Positions 1-12,200 of a stretch of 64,000 bases of DNA are shown here, one piece after another. Every line of letters starts with the position of its first letter. The stretch's first letter is position 1. Position numbers and translations under genes: made by a program. The notes below the pieces were generated by a model that was not told the origin of the DNA, ran no database searches, and saw only the letters and a list, made by a program, of their open reading frames with translations. The DNA comes from Thermothielavioides terrestris NRRL 8126. Taxonomy: Eukaryota; Ascomycota; Sordariomycetes; Sordariales; Chaetomiaceae. The DNA is taken from NCBI RefSeq assembly GCF_000226115.1, contig NC_016462.1, positions 806,001 to 870,000 on the forward strand, read 5' to 3'.

Positions 1-777
1 AGTGTGTCTTGTTGAGGCGTAACTAGTGTTGTCCATATTCATGCTTCATGCGTATGCATGCACATGCCAGCCGGTCACTGTGGGATGACGGGTTCTGGGT
101 TCAGGACGGGTGAGATGCCTGCCCGTGTTTGGCTTCCAGGTTGGGTCAAGCATGCGAAGTCATCCGGCTGTTGTCTGCGAGCTTGCTCCCAGCGGAGTGT
201 AGAGTACACTATTGAGTAACGAGTTAGGAGGTCTCGCTTTGGTCAGACTTTAGTGTAGTTAGTCTTCTCCAGTGTCGAGACAGATTTCTGTTTTCTTCCA
301 GCCCCCAATCCGAATGAGGCTGAGAAGCCCGAGACTACCGGTGGACCCTGTCTCAGTTTTAGTTAGTTACACAGTAACTAGCAAGCACAAGTACGGATAT
401 GAATCAACTCTGGCGTCAGAACTGCTGAGAAATCCTCTCCAGCCCTTCCCGTGAAAGAAGTCGTGCAGCTGAGGAGAGGCGTGAGAAGACAACAGGCTTT
501 GGGAGGAAGTGAAAAGCAAGACGGCGATCACTCACGATCTCACACCTCCGCTCTGCAGACCTCGCGCCGATCCTGCCTCCTCCCGACCCCGCCGCCGGAC
601 ATCAAGGGGCGTGTTGGTCACACTGAACAATCCGTGAGGACAGGGGACCTGGCCAGCGCCAAGACGTCATTGAAGCTGACTCCAGAGGACAGTACTGTGT
701 ACGGATGAAGTGTCCACTCCGTATGTACACTACACCACAACATGTGTATGGAGTGTAGTGTTGTGTAAGGTAGTGTA
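1..777. other. gene-free stretch left of first transposon relic
   Basis: No open frame here resembles a known protein; the short frames overlap on both strands. The stretch holds several copies of the TAGTGTA/TACACTA motif (near 19, 197, 255, 728 and 772) that recurs through the gene-poor part of the window. Confidence 0.6.
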
Positions 778-869
778 CGGATGTCGCTACCAAAAGAATC
801 CGCACACCGCCTTGAGTGCCAAGCCTGTAAGCCATTGTATTACAACCCCCCTGAATCCGACCCCTGAAT

Positions 870-957
870 CTCGCCTGGATCCACTGCTCTCCTGGATCCA
901 ACACTCGCCTGGATCCAAGGCTCTCCCGGATCCAACGCTCTCCTGGATCCAACTACC
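870..957. repeat. 17-base tandem repeat containing GGATCC, five copies
   Basis: GGATCC occurs at 877, 894, 911, 928 and 945, exactly 17 bases apart. The units read about TCTCCTGGATCCAACNC with one to four changes each. The array sits in the subterminal part of the transposon relic and has no counterpart at its right end. Confidence 0.85.
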
Positions 958-999
958 TGATTAGGAAAAAATGAAGCTATTCAGTACTAGGCCCAGGAG

Positions 1000-2300
1000 C
1001 CGAAACAACACCCTATCGACGTAGCCTTCCTTCTGTATACTCGTTCCCACCTTCGCAACGAATAACCTCCTAAATATAGTATAGGATCCATTCGATCTAT
1101 CGTTGTATCCTCTATTGTTCTAGATCATCCTACGCCTACTTCTAAACTATCTCTACCTAGCTTTTGCTCTTTAGAGCTCCCTTCTTCGTTATAACCCTCT
1201 TCAAATATGGCCAATATAGCTTGATTATATTCAAATCGGGGGAGTTGGGGCACTAGAGTATCCTCGATACTCCTACGGCCGAGAAGACAAAAGCTTAAGC
1301 TTAATAGGCGTAAGTAGGTACTAGATCTTCCTATACAATAGCATCTAGGCTATACTCTTTAGCGAAAGAAATTAGCTTCTTTATTAAAATCTCTTTCTAG
1401 TAGCGATACTAGTCAACACTAGAGCCTTACTGCTATATAAGCTTACTATACTTAGTATCCTACTTCTATTGAGGAGCTTGCCTACCTAGATTTCAAAGCC
1501 CTAAGCGCTTTATCTTCGTCTCTAACTCCTATTGTTTATAAAGAATAGGTTCGAGCTTGGCGTTTAGCTTCTTAAGGTCTTTCTTAGCTTCTTTCCTTTC
1601 CTTTACGATCTCTAGATACTAGATGTGATATAGCTCTTTCGAATTATAGGAGAAATAGCCCTAGAATTAGAACTCAGTATATCCTTTCTATCGTTCGCGA
1701 ATAATAGACTTGACGAATCTTTCTTTAGGAGTCCTCTAAACGTAGTAGCCGCTATAGCAATAATTTAAAACGACAGAGGTCTCGTTAAACTAAATAATAC
1801 GCTTCTAATCTTCGAGGGTCCAGTGTTGGTAACGAAGATAGAACTCTAAACGCTTTTTCTTTATCCTCTCTATTAGGCTAGGCTTACGCGTTGGCTTCGT
1901 CTTCTTTATACCCGTAGTATATAAGATACGTTAGACGGTCATCGGCGAGATCGTATTGCCTAGTTCGGCCGAGATATAAGCGTAAGTCATCTCGTAGCCA
2001 AATCTGTTTTCGTAGACCTTCTTAACTATAGCCTCTTTATAGTCGTTTTACTTCGAGGGCTAGCTAGCCTTAAGGGTATCGCGAATATGCTTATCGAGAA
2101 TAACGGGGGAGGAGGCGTTTAGATCAAAGCTACGAGCTAGAGCCTTGTCAACTAGGTCGTTCAAAGTCCTAGGTTTAATGCCAATAAACGCTTTAATCTA
2201 CTTATTATCAAGCTGAACGATTAGCTTGAGAGTAAGCGCTTAAGCTTGTATAGCAATATCGTAGTAGACTATTGTAAAAAGAGCTTGTTCAGGAGGTTGT
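1000..2300 (-). pseudogene. Tc1/mariner transposase remnant, heavily mutated
   Basis: The minus strand between about 2300 and 1000 retains islands of a DDE transposase of the fungal Tc1-like group, read across stops and possible frame changes. Going 5' to 3' on the minus strand these are: a helix-turn-helix-like N-terminal part around 2260-1940; a segment like HWTLED then KRIIYF near 1830-1790, where the first catalytic Asp region lies; PKERFVKSIIRERWKGYTEF near 1735-1670; and PDLNIIKLYW near 1225, matching the family's PDLNPIE..W block. No frame is open for more than a few dozen codons, so it is non-functional. Limits are approximate. Confidence 0.7.
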
Positions 2301-2511
2301 TGAAGAGGTTTAGGAGAGGTTGGCTGTCGAAGATAGGAGGGTGATGATGGAAAAAGACGTATACTGTAGAGATGAGGGGGTAGATGAGGGGCTGTAATTC
2401 CGACCTTCCTAATTTGGATAGATGGCCGGGTCTGTATGGCTATGTAAATACTGGCTAATTCTGCTGGCTCAATTGAGGGCGGTGTGCGGATTCTTTTGGT
2501 AGCGTCTTCTG

Positions 2512-5500
2512 TACACTAACGTTAGTTAGGCCCACCCGAAACCCAAGGTTCCATGGTTCTCGAAGGCTGCGCAGCAGTTCTGGCTGATTTCATCCGCGGC
2601 CGCCATTGGCCGTGTCCCTGGACAGCTGCTCGGTATGGTGGCTGAACCCTAACCCTTCCTGTATTTACCCCGTACCCCTGCTGCAGGTCGTTCAAGGGTG
2701 GTGGGTGCCATTTGCGAGGGGCGGCGGGGGGTGGGGCCGAGTGCGTCCGGCCGTCTTCCCGAATGAGACGTATGGTTGCAGCTCGCTGTTGTGAGATGAC
2801 CACGCCGTATGTTAGTTTAACGGTAACAAAGCACCGTGGCATGGGAGGAGGCGGGGTGATGAGAGTCCCAGCAGAAGAAAGCAACGCAACGCCGTGGTAT
2901 CAAATGCCGTGTGTGTATAGTGTAGCGTGTGAGCATACTCCGTACTCCGTACACTAAGATAACATGAGCTAAGGCGCAGCAACCAAAATCCTCGTATGTA
3001 GTGGAGAAGGATAGTCCAAGACAGAGAAGAAAACGGTAAAAGTTCCGATCCCTTTGACCGCTGGTGAGCCGGGCGAGGACAAGACAAGACAGGTCTGTCT
3101 CCATCCGCGTGGCCGGCAACGAGGGGCGGCATCAAGCACATGCTGTTGGCCCGGAAGCCTTGGCCAGTGCGTGCTCTCGGCGGCTGGTTGGCTCACCACG
3201 GGCCGGGATTTGAGAAGCGGGGAACGGGAACGACGGCTCATTTTCGGTGCCGTCGCTTACTCTCCCCCGATGCGTGCTAACGTTAGTGGACAACGTTCGC
3301 CAGTGTATTCCATGTGATTCGACGCGCTGCTTGCCCTTTCCGAGCGGGACCGTGTTGGCGCGTCCCAGGGACTTGCGGGCTCCTTCTTCAGCTGCACAAG
3401 TATTTGCCCTGTTGAGAACCAGGAGGAGAGGAAAAGACGACGAATCCGTTCCGCTGGTTGTCGGCTGCTTTGTTGACGGCGTCAATGTTGAAGCATTCCT
3501 TCCCTATGAAGAATGATGTAGTGTACAGATTATGAGTGGGCTTCGCAGGCCTTTGGAGAGGAGGTGGTGAGCGCACCTGATCCCGGACGATTCCCCTCAT
3601 GACTCCCCTGGCTCCCTTTGCTACACTAAAAGTTAGTTAGCGCGTCCTCAATACTCGTTGATGCTTGGAATTTCTAGAAGCTCATGCTGGCCGGCGCTAA
3701 AGTGCTAGCGCCTTGAACTGCGAGGTCAGGGGTGTTCGGCTCAACACGACACCCGACTGCGTCTGGATGTTGTGGAGTGGACATGCCAATACACACAGTT
3801 GCGTCCATACTGGTATATACCTCACTCTAGCAGCAGGGATCGACAAAGTCCTTTATCGACACCACCTGATTGAACGGCCAGCATGGACCGAAAACGTGAT
3901 AACATTCCTCTCAATCACGACCCAGTCCGTTGGGAATCGCGCCCTGGCTGACCGGTCGAGCTGCGGCGAAACCCAGCCATTCCGTGAGACCGAAACCTTG
4001 CCCAGTCCCCTTGACATGGTCGGCGTTAGGAAGCTAATCCCAGGTTCCGGGGGCTGGCATAGGTAAACGCCATACGCCGGATCGCTCGGTGCTCGGCGGC
4101 ATTGCTGACTGTGGAACAAGAGCAGAAGACCATTCTCAAACAGCGACTAGCGTCGGGGTGAGCTTCACATTCGAGTTGCCCCGACACAAGGGTGGCCGAA
4201 CAATTCATTGTCGTTGGTCTGTCTTGGAGTGGCGGGGCGGTTGGGCGAGACGGACGAACAAATATGGCCTAGCCCACCGGTGTCTCAGCTCGGTTAGTAG
4301 TAGTGTAATCCTCGCAAAACCCGCTTTTCTTGGCGTTTGACCTAACACATCTGAGAGGCGTCGTGGCAGGAACAGGAAGCTCAAGTGAAGAGACGACTCC
4401 CTTGCGACTGCTGTCTAGCGCCTCGCCGAATCGAGCGAGCCACTCCATCTCTGACCTGACGTGGCCATCCAGTCTTCCAAGACTGGTAGCGGCCAAGATG
4501 ATCGTCCCTAGCACGACGATCAGCCGTGTGAGCCGGTATCACTCTGCTTGACGAGCATGGAGAGCGGTCTGTCACGCTGCTCCAGGCTTCGACCTCTTCC
4601 TGACTGCTGAGTTCATCGCCGCTGCCTGCGGGGCCGGGGATATGTTGCTTACCCCTTTCTCCGAATCCAGTTTCAGGCATTCCCACGCCCCTCCCCCAGT
4701 CGGTGCAGGAAGTGGCCATGTCCATGGCCGCAGCTGAGAGCCTCAGGGGTCGTTCCATCTGACCCCAAGCTCTTCCCGGTGGAGTTCAGCTGCGGAGGGC
4801 TTCGGCGACTACGAAAAAAACTGGAGACGGCAAAGAGAAGCAAGGCTGGCAGGCAGCGCTGGCCATCACCGTCCGGCCGGCGTTCTTCGATCCCTTCATA
4901 GGTACTCGGGCGTTCTCTCTGATCCCTTGTTTGCCTCGCTTTTGGGCTGCTTTGAGCAGACTGGCCGGTCTGAGGAGATGCCGGATCTCGGTCCTCCAAG
5001 GTTCTTCAGGACGTGGGCTCAGCTGTCCAAAACCCATGGCCCAGAGAAATAGGGGCTGCCGGATGGACCGAAGTGTTTTCCGGAGCGGGTCTCTGAGTCG
5101 ATATGACCGGGGACTGACGGTTCATTGCCCTGATATCATTAAGTGCGCCAGCTCATCACGGCCTGTGTTCCCTGCGGTTGAGAGGGCTCAGGAGCATCCC
5201 GCCTAAACGTCGCCTAATCCATCTATCATTGCGTTGCTTGCTTACAGCCTGCTTTGGACAAGGCCAGATTCTCGTCCTTGACGCACAACAATGCCATTCA
5301 GCATTCGTAGTCTCGAACGCGCTTGGGATGGGGCTGCCGGAGACCGGGGACAAGAAACAACAAGTAACCGCTAGTGGGCTCATGTGCAAGCAGCAAGAGC
5401 CGCTCTGAGCCCTACGCTGTTTCACAAGCCAGAGCTCGGTGCTCAAAGGGAAGAGTAGATCAGCAGACGGACAGCAACGACAACATCCAGCATATTCTAT

Positions 5501-7770
5501 GCAGGTTGCCGGACATGTCGGCCAGCTGCATTCCCATACTGATCCTCGGGGCTGGGTTTTCTTCGACCCTGCATATTGGCCGCAGAGTGCTACCAGCCGA
5601 TCTGTTGATGACTTCATCAACGCCCAGTCAGGGCCACCGTCGGGAACGCGCTCAAGCACCCAGCGATCCATGCGGTGAAGATCCTCGCTTGTTCTCAGCG
5701 ACAGGCGTGAATTCCAGCTTCCAGCACTCTTCGCCAACTACTCGAAGGCTGGAAGGGCATCAGCTTCGACGAGATGAAAAGAGAGAGGCTCGATTCGGCA
5801 CCGTCTCCCACCGAAAAGGAAGTGGCCAACTTCAGGTAGTGGCCAACTTCTGGGGGGCAGCGCTGAGTCCCATGATAGGGCTCAATGCTCCAGCAAGCAA
5901 GTGAGAGTGAGCGTCTGAGTTGTTCAAAGTGAACAGCTTCAGGGGAGACGATTGTCCCGTGCAACATGCTGCAACGCACGGCTTCTCTGCGCCTTTAGTG
6001 GAGGGGCGCTATGCTCTGATAGGCTTGGTGCTGTCGAAGCCTCCTGTAGCAATGTCGCTGACGATGCTGCAAGATGGTGACGGAACCAGCTGGGGCAGGT
6101 GCGGTGGGACTGAAGTGGTATGTAAGTGTGCTCTACATACCTCGCGGGTTGAGTCTGCGCCACCGGATGGTGGAGTGTTCGAGGGATCGAACTACCGCTG
6201 CAAGAGACCTCAGTTTCAATCCCCACTTGCCTGGTTGGTTCGATCTGCGTATGATCACCAGGCCGTCGGACGTGCTGGAGCCGGTTTGAGATGTCCAAAT
6301 GCAGGTGCCCAAGATCGACTTCGTGGCTTTTGCTGGCATAGGATCAAGGGAGCACCGCACGCTCTACGTCGTGTAGAGTAAGGCGACTCGGCAGTCGAGG
6401 TTCAGGGGATTGGAGACTCGGAAGAGCGTCATGGCGATTGGGGGGACCCGCAATCGCAGTAACGAACGTTAGCCCGGAGATGCCGTTTCCGATCTCAGCA
6501 TCCTCTGAGCGATGCACGATGGCATTTGTGTAGCGCACGGAATAGATGTGCTCCGAGCCTCGTGGACCCCTCGCCAATGAAGGCCGAAAAGCCTCGCTGC
6601 CGTCATGAGCACGGCTCGGTCAGGGTGATGCTCACAAGCAAGCGAGGGGTGCTTGATCGGCTGCGGGCGGAAATTAAAAGCTGCCTCTTCGCCCCAAGCG
6701 TTAGTCACGTTTAACTCAGCTACACTAGTGGCCGTTGAGAACCGGAGTCGGTCCGGCTTCCAGAAGTCGGGTCCTCGGAGGAATTGGGGAAAAGAGGATA
6801 AGGAGCAACCCACAACAGGAAGTTGCTCCTTCTCAGATTGGCGACCCCTCTTGACAAGCTGCATGACGAGTGGCTGGAATCACAAAGCGATCAGTCGTTC
6901 CTGCATCCCGCATCTCACCGGCTTCCTTCTGAGTCCTTGCCTTGTTCGGGGAGGGATCGCTTCGTCGCAAAGCAGGCTGCAGCCTGAGGCGTGGGGAGGT
7001 TGGATCCTTCCCATGCTGAGATAAGAAAACCTTTGTGTTCCCAGTGTGTGATGCGACGAGGATGTTGAACCCAGCCACGTTTGGCTTAACTCAGGCACAG
7101 TAATGTGCCTAACTTGGCAGGTGCCGGGTAGTCAGTGCGATGCAATCTCTTGCAGAACCTGCCCACTCATGTGACATGGGTGAAGCCGGGCATTTTTTTT
7201 CGGGTGTCTTGCAGGTGGTGAGAGCTTCACCCGTCTCATTGCATCGTCTGCATCACAAAATTGTGGCGATTCGGAGGGTTTTTTTTAGCGATGCTTGGCC
7301 CCCAACTGTTTGGGAAGCATCGCAAAAGCGTAGCTCATTGTGAAAGGGCTCTCCTCGATGTTCTGAATAGCTATCATGGCCGTTTCTGCGTGCAACAAAG
7401 GGAAAACGAAGCGGCGCAACAATCGCGAGTCGAGCGCTCCGGATTGCTCCACATAATGATCGAATTTATCCCGCCATTGACTAGCTACCGCAATGTGTAG
7501 CCTTTGTCGAAGTCCTGGCGAAAAGTTATACGGTATGGCATCGCTTCATCTCTGCCCAATACCCTGGCCATGCTTGACGACGCTGGGCGGTCTCACAGCC
7601 GTCGTACACTAACCGCCTCGAGCGTTCAACGGCCACCAAGTTACGTTCATTGGGCCGCGCACACGGGATCGCAGGTGACGATCACCGCTGTGCCGCCGCG
7701 GAAGACGGGAAACTGACCACGGGAAATTCCGTCTCACCCGAATGCCGGCAGCTGGTGAGCAACATGTGTA
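2512..7770. other. gene-poor stretch between transposons
   Basis: No frame has convincing family similarity. CTAACGTTAG occurs at 2516 and 3277, and TACACTA-type motifs lie near 2950, 3515, 3622, 6719 and 7605. Short stretches around 5490-5830 and 6070-6340 read somewhat like decayed coding sequence in more than one frame but could not be assigned to a family. The minus-strand frame at 5156-5737 (193 codons) overlaps these and has no recognisable motif. Confidence 0.45.
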
Positions 7771-9221
7771 CACCTCCACCGGGGTCAAAAAGCACATAGG
7801 CAGGGGGGTGTTACAGGGTGCCAACCAGGGTATTAGCCAGGGTATTGACAAGGTTCGTAAGCCACATACGATTTCTTCTTCCAAGTCACTTTTCTAGCAC
7901 TTTCTATAGGAAAATACCTCTTCTTCAAATCCTTGGATCGCTTTAGCAACAACGTTGTATTTTCTATTGGTAAGCTCCAATGGCCACTACAACTATTCTC
8001 CCGGCTCCTACAACCTCTCGAGGGCTCTCAATTGTAGAGCTGATCTATCCGGCTACTCCAAGACCGAAGCGATTCGACAGAGCCGTCGAACTAAGCCGAG
8101 ACGACCGGATCCGTATCCAAGCCTTATACGAATTCGGCCATTCCTATCGAGAAATCGTATCTAAAAGCCAATATACTATTAACCAGATTCGAAAGGCTTG
8201 TAATAGCCTAGTCACTCCTCGGAAAAAGAAGCTAAGGAAGGGGGCTATTCGAACCCTACAACGGGAGCAGTTACGGCAGTGGTTGGAGACTGGCTATAAC
8301 CGCTATGTTCCGTTGTATTAGCTTCTTTACCGAGTGCCTCCCCCGCTTCAAGGCTTTGGTGAGACGGCTCTGATACGCGTAGTCTCCGATCTTAGATGGG
8401 GCTCCTTTATCCGGCCAAGGAAGGTCTATTTTACTGAAGCTGATCGTCGTCGTTGTATTTGATAGTGCTAAAAGCAGTTACGACTACGGCCCTAGCCCAA
8501 AGATTGGGAGGTTATACTCTTTTCCGATGAGACCTAGGCAACCAACGACCTAATGTGGAAGAAACGGGTCCTGATAGACAAGACCGACGATCTAAGCAAA
8601 TACGCTTTGAAGAGGAGGAAGCCGAAAGGATGGATGTTCTGGGGTTCCTTTGTAGACCGTCGAAAAGGGCCGTACTTCGTCTGGGAAAAGGAATACGGAG
8701 GTATCGGGGCCGACAACTATATCCGGTTTATCTTGCCGTTAGTCGACCAGTTCAATCAAAGCTACCGTATTGTCTTTCAACAAGATAATGCTTCGGCCTA
8801 CAGAGCACGCAAAACCAAGGACAGGCTCCGAGAACTGGGTATCGAGGTCTTGCAATAGCTACCAAAGAGCCCAGATCTGGCCCCCATTGAGAATGTATAG
8901 CCCTAGGTAAAAGATTGGATCGAGTGGTCGTCGGAGGATATCCAGGAGCTTGACCCCCCCCGGTTAAGAAGGTTCTTAGTAGAGGCTTGGTTGGCTGTGC
9001 CGGAAGATTGGCTCCTACGGCTGGCACATTCGATGCCCAGGAGGTTACAGATGTGTATTGAGAACGAGGGCCGTACAATAAAATACTGATTTCCTGGCCT
9101 TGTTGGCCCAGTATATTGTAATTCCTTGGCATGGCACTTTGGCTGGCACCCTGGCTGATACCCTGGTCGGCACCCTGGAACACCCCCCCTGCCTGTGTGC
9201 TTTTTGACCCCGGTGGAGGTG
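7771..9221 (+). mobile_element. Tc1/mariner-type transposon, full length with TIRs and TA duplication
   Basis: Left end 7771 onward and the reverse complement of the right end (9221 backward) match over about 65 bases, starting CACCTCCACCGGGGTCAAAA, with a handful of changes and one indel. TA flanks both ends (7769-7770, 9222-9223). Inside each end lie 12-base direct repeats of CAGGGTNNCNNC type (three on the left, three or four on the right), the IR/DR layout that binds transposase in Tc1-like elements. The element encodes one transposase, now carrying stops. Two of the substitutions separating the ends are C in the right end versus T in the left, in keeping with RIP-like decay (inference). 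Confidence 0.92.
7980..9089 (+). pseudogene. Tc1-like DD34E transposase, single frame broken only by stop codons
   Basis: From ATG 7980 to TGA 9087-9089 a single reading frame (about 370 codons) encodes a Tc1-like transposase with no frameshift but about nine in-frame stops. An N-terminal helix-turn-helix region (about residues 35-70) contains RIQALYEFGHSYREI. Catalytic residues are visible: Asp in ILFSDET (codon 8526), Asp in VFQQDNAS (codon 8784) and Glu in PIENV (codon 8889). The second Asp and the Glu are 34 residues apart, the DD34E signature of the Tc1 group. Stops are mostly TAG, and near the PIENV block they fall where Trp is usual in this family; that is what C:G to T:A transitions such as RIP would give. 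It cannot make full-length protein, but all catalytic residues survive, so it is a fairly recent casualty. Confidence 0.9.
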
Positions 9222-9223
9222 TA

Positions 9224-12200
9224 CACTAACCCCGCGTCGTCGCGGCCGGGGGTCCATGTCGGTCTTGTTCCACAGCCGGTCCCGCGTTCGGCTGGCCTCG
9301 TAGTGTATCCACCATGCGGCCTCGGTGCGGCCTTCGGGGCCGGCCTCTGAGGGCCGCCGGGCGATGAGCCGGTCTGCTCCTTTTTGACGACCGGGCTTCT
9401 CCGGGCGGTCCACGGGCGAGTTGGCCTTGTTTCTGTGCACGTTATTCCGTGCATATGCGTCCTCCCTGCAAGATCAAGGGGGCTTTCCCGAGCCCTGTCG
9501 GTTAGTGCACACTGCACTACACAAGATCTTGGTCAAGGGATTTATCGATCACAGAGCCCCTCGCCGAATTGATCTGATCTGTTTGTTCGATGCATGCGCT
9601 GGGCTTTATTGCCGCAACGCAGCATGAGCAAGACTCTGCCGTATTGACTAGTGTAGAAGCGACTAGTGTATCTTCGGTTACTGTGGTGAAGGGGCCAGAC
9701 ACGGTCCAGATTGATCACACTGGACTGGGCGCTGCAGGCTTGATCTCGAGGGCGTGTTATTGCAGCAGACCACCCGGAGACATTGCCGAATCTGGAAACA
9801 TCCCACGAATCAGATGCTGGAGCGGCGGCGCAGGGGGATTAACACGGCCGGCCGTCCGTGCGTACTCTCAAACCGGGGCCCATTCCGAATTCCGGTATTC
9901 CGCAGTTAGGTATATCTTGTTGATGAATCGAATGTCCTGCGGGATTGAACAGAGAACTGAGCTCTCTCAGCGCCGGATATCACATTGGCAAGAGTCCCCG
10001 GGCTACATGTGTACTGCAGTATGGAAACTGCCCCTCGTCTTGACCAGGTTCAAGGTGCTGGATAATCGACGAGCGAGGCTCATCAACAGTTACAAGTAGC
10101 CTGCGCATCTCGTGGAGGAGGCGGGAAAACGGCGTTTCATCGCAGCAAAGACGGGATACAAGCCGCTGTCGCTTGGTGTGTGTAGGGTATTCCATACTGT
10201 CTTCCCTCGAAGTCTGGTAGCGCGGACTGTGCTTGCATGAGGCGGGACTAACTAACGAACGCCTGATCCGTGCTCAGCGGGTTGGGCGCGGGGCATTCTG
10301 AGAGACGCACGGGGCCGGGCATTCTGAAAGAACTACACTACGGTCCGAGATTGATGCGCTGCGCCTTTGGGCGAATAGACTCCTCAACCATTCATTGCAC
10401 AGTACACAATGGAATAGCAGCCCATTGTTCTTCAGCTCGGGTGAGCATGTGGACATCCAAAACGCTCAGACAGCATCCTCAATGAGAGGAAAGGCGCTTC
10501 CGCAGAGGTGGGGTTGAAATGTTCTGTTTCGACTCCCGTTTCAGATCAAGTGAATGCAGACCAACTTAGCGCATCGACTGATTGGTCGCCGGTTCTTGGC
10601 TCCGAGATGGGCAGGAATAACTCTCCCACGTGCGCCACGTTGTATCCCTGCAAGCGTTAGCCGGGCTCTCCGTTGATATTCATAGGTACCTGAGGTAGTG
10701 TACACTACGTTTCAGGGACGAAGGGACCATTTGGCCAGCGGGCAGGGAACCCGGGCCAGGCCCCTAACGCGAAGCCTGCACATGTACCTCTAGTGGCATT
10801 CACTTCCGTACCGAAATCGCTTGGGCAGTGTCCCGTCCCGAGGTTCAAGTTCTTTGGTGGATCTCGGTTGTAAAGTCTTCGTCAGCATTCGCTGCACGCT
10901 GCTTGGACGTCGATGAATTCGGAATACAGAGTACACAGTATGGGCATTGCATGCCAAGAGCGGCGCACTGACACACCGATGCGATTGCGATATCAGCTGG
11001 TAACTGCATTAGTTCACGTGCTCATGTTGTGACGGATGACAGATGATTGCCTCCTGACCGCAACCGGCTGCCTTCGGCATCGAAGTTCCAGAATGTCATG
11101 ACTGTTTCCCAAGAATTGAGTTATGACGTAGTTGCCGTCACCAGTGCCTGTGTGATTCCACTTCTTCACTGGAAGCACTCAGCATGTAGTGTAGCGGCCA
11201 CTCTTAGGTACACAGTATGTCTAAGCACGGAGTGGGAGGCGGTTGCATTGGTGACCGGCAAGCGGGAGCCGGAGATCTTGGCATCCAACCCTGGCGTTGC
11301 AACGGCCGTCGCTGGGCATGCCAGCAGCAGGGACTCATGAATCTCGCGCTCAGTCGAGCGCTCCACTCGGCACACTCGGTAAGGCAAGCTGAGGAGTCAT
11401 CTTCCCGTCGAGGTTCGAATGTCCACTTGATCCAGGATCCACGTTCGTTTCGCCCAACCCTTTTTGGGATCGAGATTGCTTTGAATGTGGGGAAGCGGCA
11501 AGTGGAGCGGGTGGGGTCCGTTCCAAGTTTGAAGGCGTTGGGCCCAATCTGCACGCTGGAACTCGAGCTTGGACCAGAAGGGGCCATCGAGGAACCTGGA
11601 AGTTCCAGGGCTCAGCACCTCTGACTGAGCGATCTTCGACTCCAATATCCTGGGACCTCTTATGGCAGTTGCCGAGCGGTACAATGGACGAAACGGAACG
11701 GAACTGTTTACTTCCATGTTCCCTGACGCAAGCCAACCACACCGCCCAAGCACCAACAGGATGAATGCGGATAGATGAGAAGATGAGGGGTATCGAGAAT
11801 ACAACGCTTGGGACGGGATATACCCCAAACCGCAGTGAACGCGGGTGTCTTTTCGCTACGGGTGTGTCAGATATTAGAAATCTGGCGCGACCAACAACCA
11901 TACGCCATACACAGGAGACCACGATATTGATCCTTCGGCTGTGTTCCAGGCGACCGGTCAACCCCGCCGAGGCCCTTCCCAAACGGTCGCAGACTTGTCT
12001 ACTCTGGCACACTACCGTCCTGTGGTTGACTTGTCTCCTGTGGTTCGTCCTGTGGTTCCCCGGATGCCGCGCAGAGGGGCATGAGGAGGCCAGCTGTGCG
12101 ACATCGAACAACGTGCTGGGATGGCTAACGCTAGCTGCGCCAAAAGCGGCAAGGGCCCTCCAAATCAAGCAAAGCATGAGACACTCAAATCTGCACGCGC

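Larger units (their letters stand above)
778..2511 (-). mobile_element. decayed Tc1/mariner-type DNA transposon with TIRs and TA target duplication
   Basis: The left end (from 778) and the reverse complement of the right end (from 2511) share about 34 bases, including the exact stretch CGCTACCAAAAGAATCCGCA and a few bases beyond. Each end abuts TA (776-777 and 2512-2513), the target duplication of Tc1/mariner elements. The interior is far more AT-rich than its surroundings and full of TAG/TAA. On the minus strand, broken Tc1-type transposase motifs can be read: one like HWTLED near 1830, ERWKGYTEF near 1680 and PDLNIIKLYW near 1220. The AT shift and stop density fit repeat-induced point mutation (inference). 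A 17-base tandem array lies inside the left end. Confidence 0.82.

Noticed and set aside
6181..6200. Possible tRNA T-arm (GGGATCGAACTACCG, reverse strand)
   Set aside because: No T-stem pairing and no acceptor or D arm in the flanks.
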